Assembly: GCF_026191915.1 (NCBI RefSeq)
Contig: NZ_JAIMBY010000002.1
Span: 485,302-549,301, forward strand
Reading direction: 5' to 3'
DNA length: 64,000 nucleotides
Source of the DNA: Acidiphilium sp. PA
GTDB taxonomy: Bacteria > Pseudomonadota > Alphaproteobacteria > Acetobacterales > Acetobacteraceae
In this document: positions 63,743 to 64,000 of the stretch, piece by piece
Layout of the letters: every line of letters begins with the position of its first letter
How positions within the stretch are numbered: position 1 is the stretch's first letter
Notes under the pieces: model-generated
Seen by the model: the letters and a program-made list of their open reading frames with translations, nothing else
Told to the model about the DNA's origin: nothing
Databases searched by the model: none
Made by a program: the position numbers and the translations under genes

Positions 63743-64000
63743 GTGCTGATCACGCACGTCCTTATGCTCCGAGGAATAGGGGAAGCCTGTCTGCTTGCTT
63801 CTACATTGCTCGAACACAGAATCATTTATTATGGAAACAAAGCAGCACGTGCGCTATAGTCAGTTTGGATGCTGTTTCATAATGCCCTCAGGGTTTTTAA
63901 ATAGCTCGGCACGGGTTGAGTAAGCTATTTATCTCATTGTTTATTATGGTGAATATGAGGTGGCGGATGTTAAATCCGTCGAGGCTCGTATTTCGCGTTA
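63743..64000. other. Noncoding end of the window
   Basis: These 258 bases after the acyltransferase are rather AT-rich, with no supported gene, hairpin terminator or repeat. Confidence 0.4.

Overview
The window is GC-rich, gene-dense DNA from an alphaproteobacterium, most likely of the Rhodospirillales/Acetobacteraceae type. The evidence is the gene content and order: the row EnvC-like / CtpA / divergent polysaccharide deacetylase / RppH, the row gyrA / coaD / cyclophilin, GGDEF signalling of the PleD type, and TonB receptors beside peptide ABC transporters. This is judged from the sequence alone and I do not name a genus. There is no rRNA, CRISPR array or intact mobile element. One tRNA gene (tRNA-Lys) is present.

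Layout. 1-2 kb: the end of tcuA and all of tcuB (tricarballylate oxidation). 2.3-5.4 kb: a GT39-type membrane glycosyltransferase converges on a GT2 glycosyltransferase plus VTT-domain membrane protein, which reads as a lipid-linked sugar transfer module. 5.7-7.7 kb: a small His-rich secreted protein and an IlvD/Edd sugar-acid dehydratase. 8.4-11.2 kb: a tightly overlapped operon tatD / MBL hydrolase / M29 aminopeptidase, divergent from gpmI. 11.3-19.3 kb: gpmI, an EnvC-like degenerate LytM protein, CtpA, deacetylase-like protein, RppH, dienelactone hydrolase and guaA. 19.3-20.1 kb: a decayed tyrosine integrase lies between the 3' end of guaA and tRNA-Lys, a probable scar of an excised island. 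20.2-26.9 kb: housekeeping genes (cyclophilin, coaD, gyrA, squalene/phytoene-synthase-like protein, sodB, yajC, DUF815 ATPase).

27.2-40.6 kb, all on the + strand, is the most striking block: tonB, two tandem paralogous TonB-dependent receptors, a peptide/nickel-type binding protein, two permeases, one fused double ATPase, exbB and exbD. Together these would make an entire energised route from outside the cell to the cytoplasm. Its substrate is unknown. A XerC-like recombinase gene overlaps the end of exbD.

41.5-53.3 kb is a sugar or sugar-acid utilisation island. It holds an SDR dehydrogenase, a ribose-type ABC transporter (two permeases, ATPase, binding protein), a GlcG/HbpS-like protein, an anion-sugar MFS transporter and an SMP-30 lactonase. 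Divergent from these runs the row RraA-like aldolase / IlvD-type dehydratase / D-2-hydroxyacid dehydrogenase. The enzymes fit oxidation of a sugar to a lactone and an aldonate, dehydration to a 2-keto-3-deoxy acid, and cleavage or oxidation of that product.

54-59.1 kb: a membrane fatty-acid desaturase behind a long AT-rich leader, tail-to-tail with a three-gene signalling operon (PleD-like diguanylate cyclase, FIST-domain sensor, histidine kinase). 59.6-62 kb: an orphan PEP-CTERM sorting tail, a pyridoxamine-phosphate-oxidase-like protein, a DCC/DUF393 protein and a threonine dehydratase-like enzyme. 62.7-63.7 kb: an acyltransferase-3 membrane protein whose N-terminus looks broken by a frameshift.
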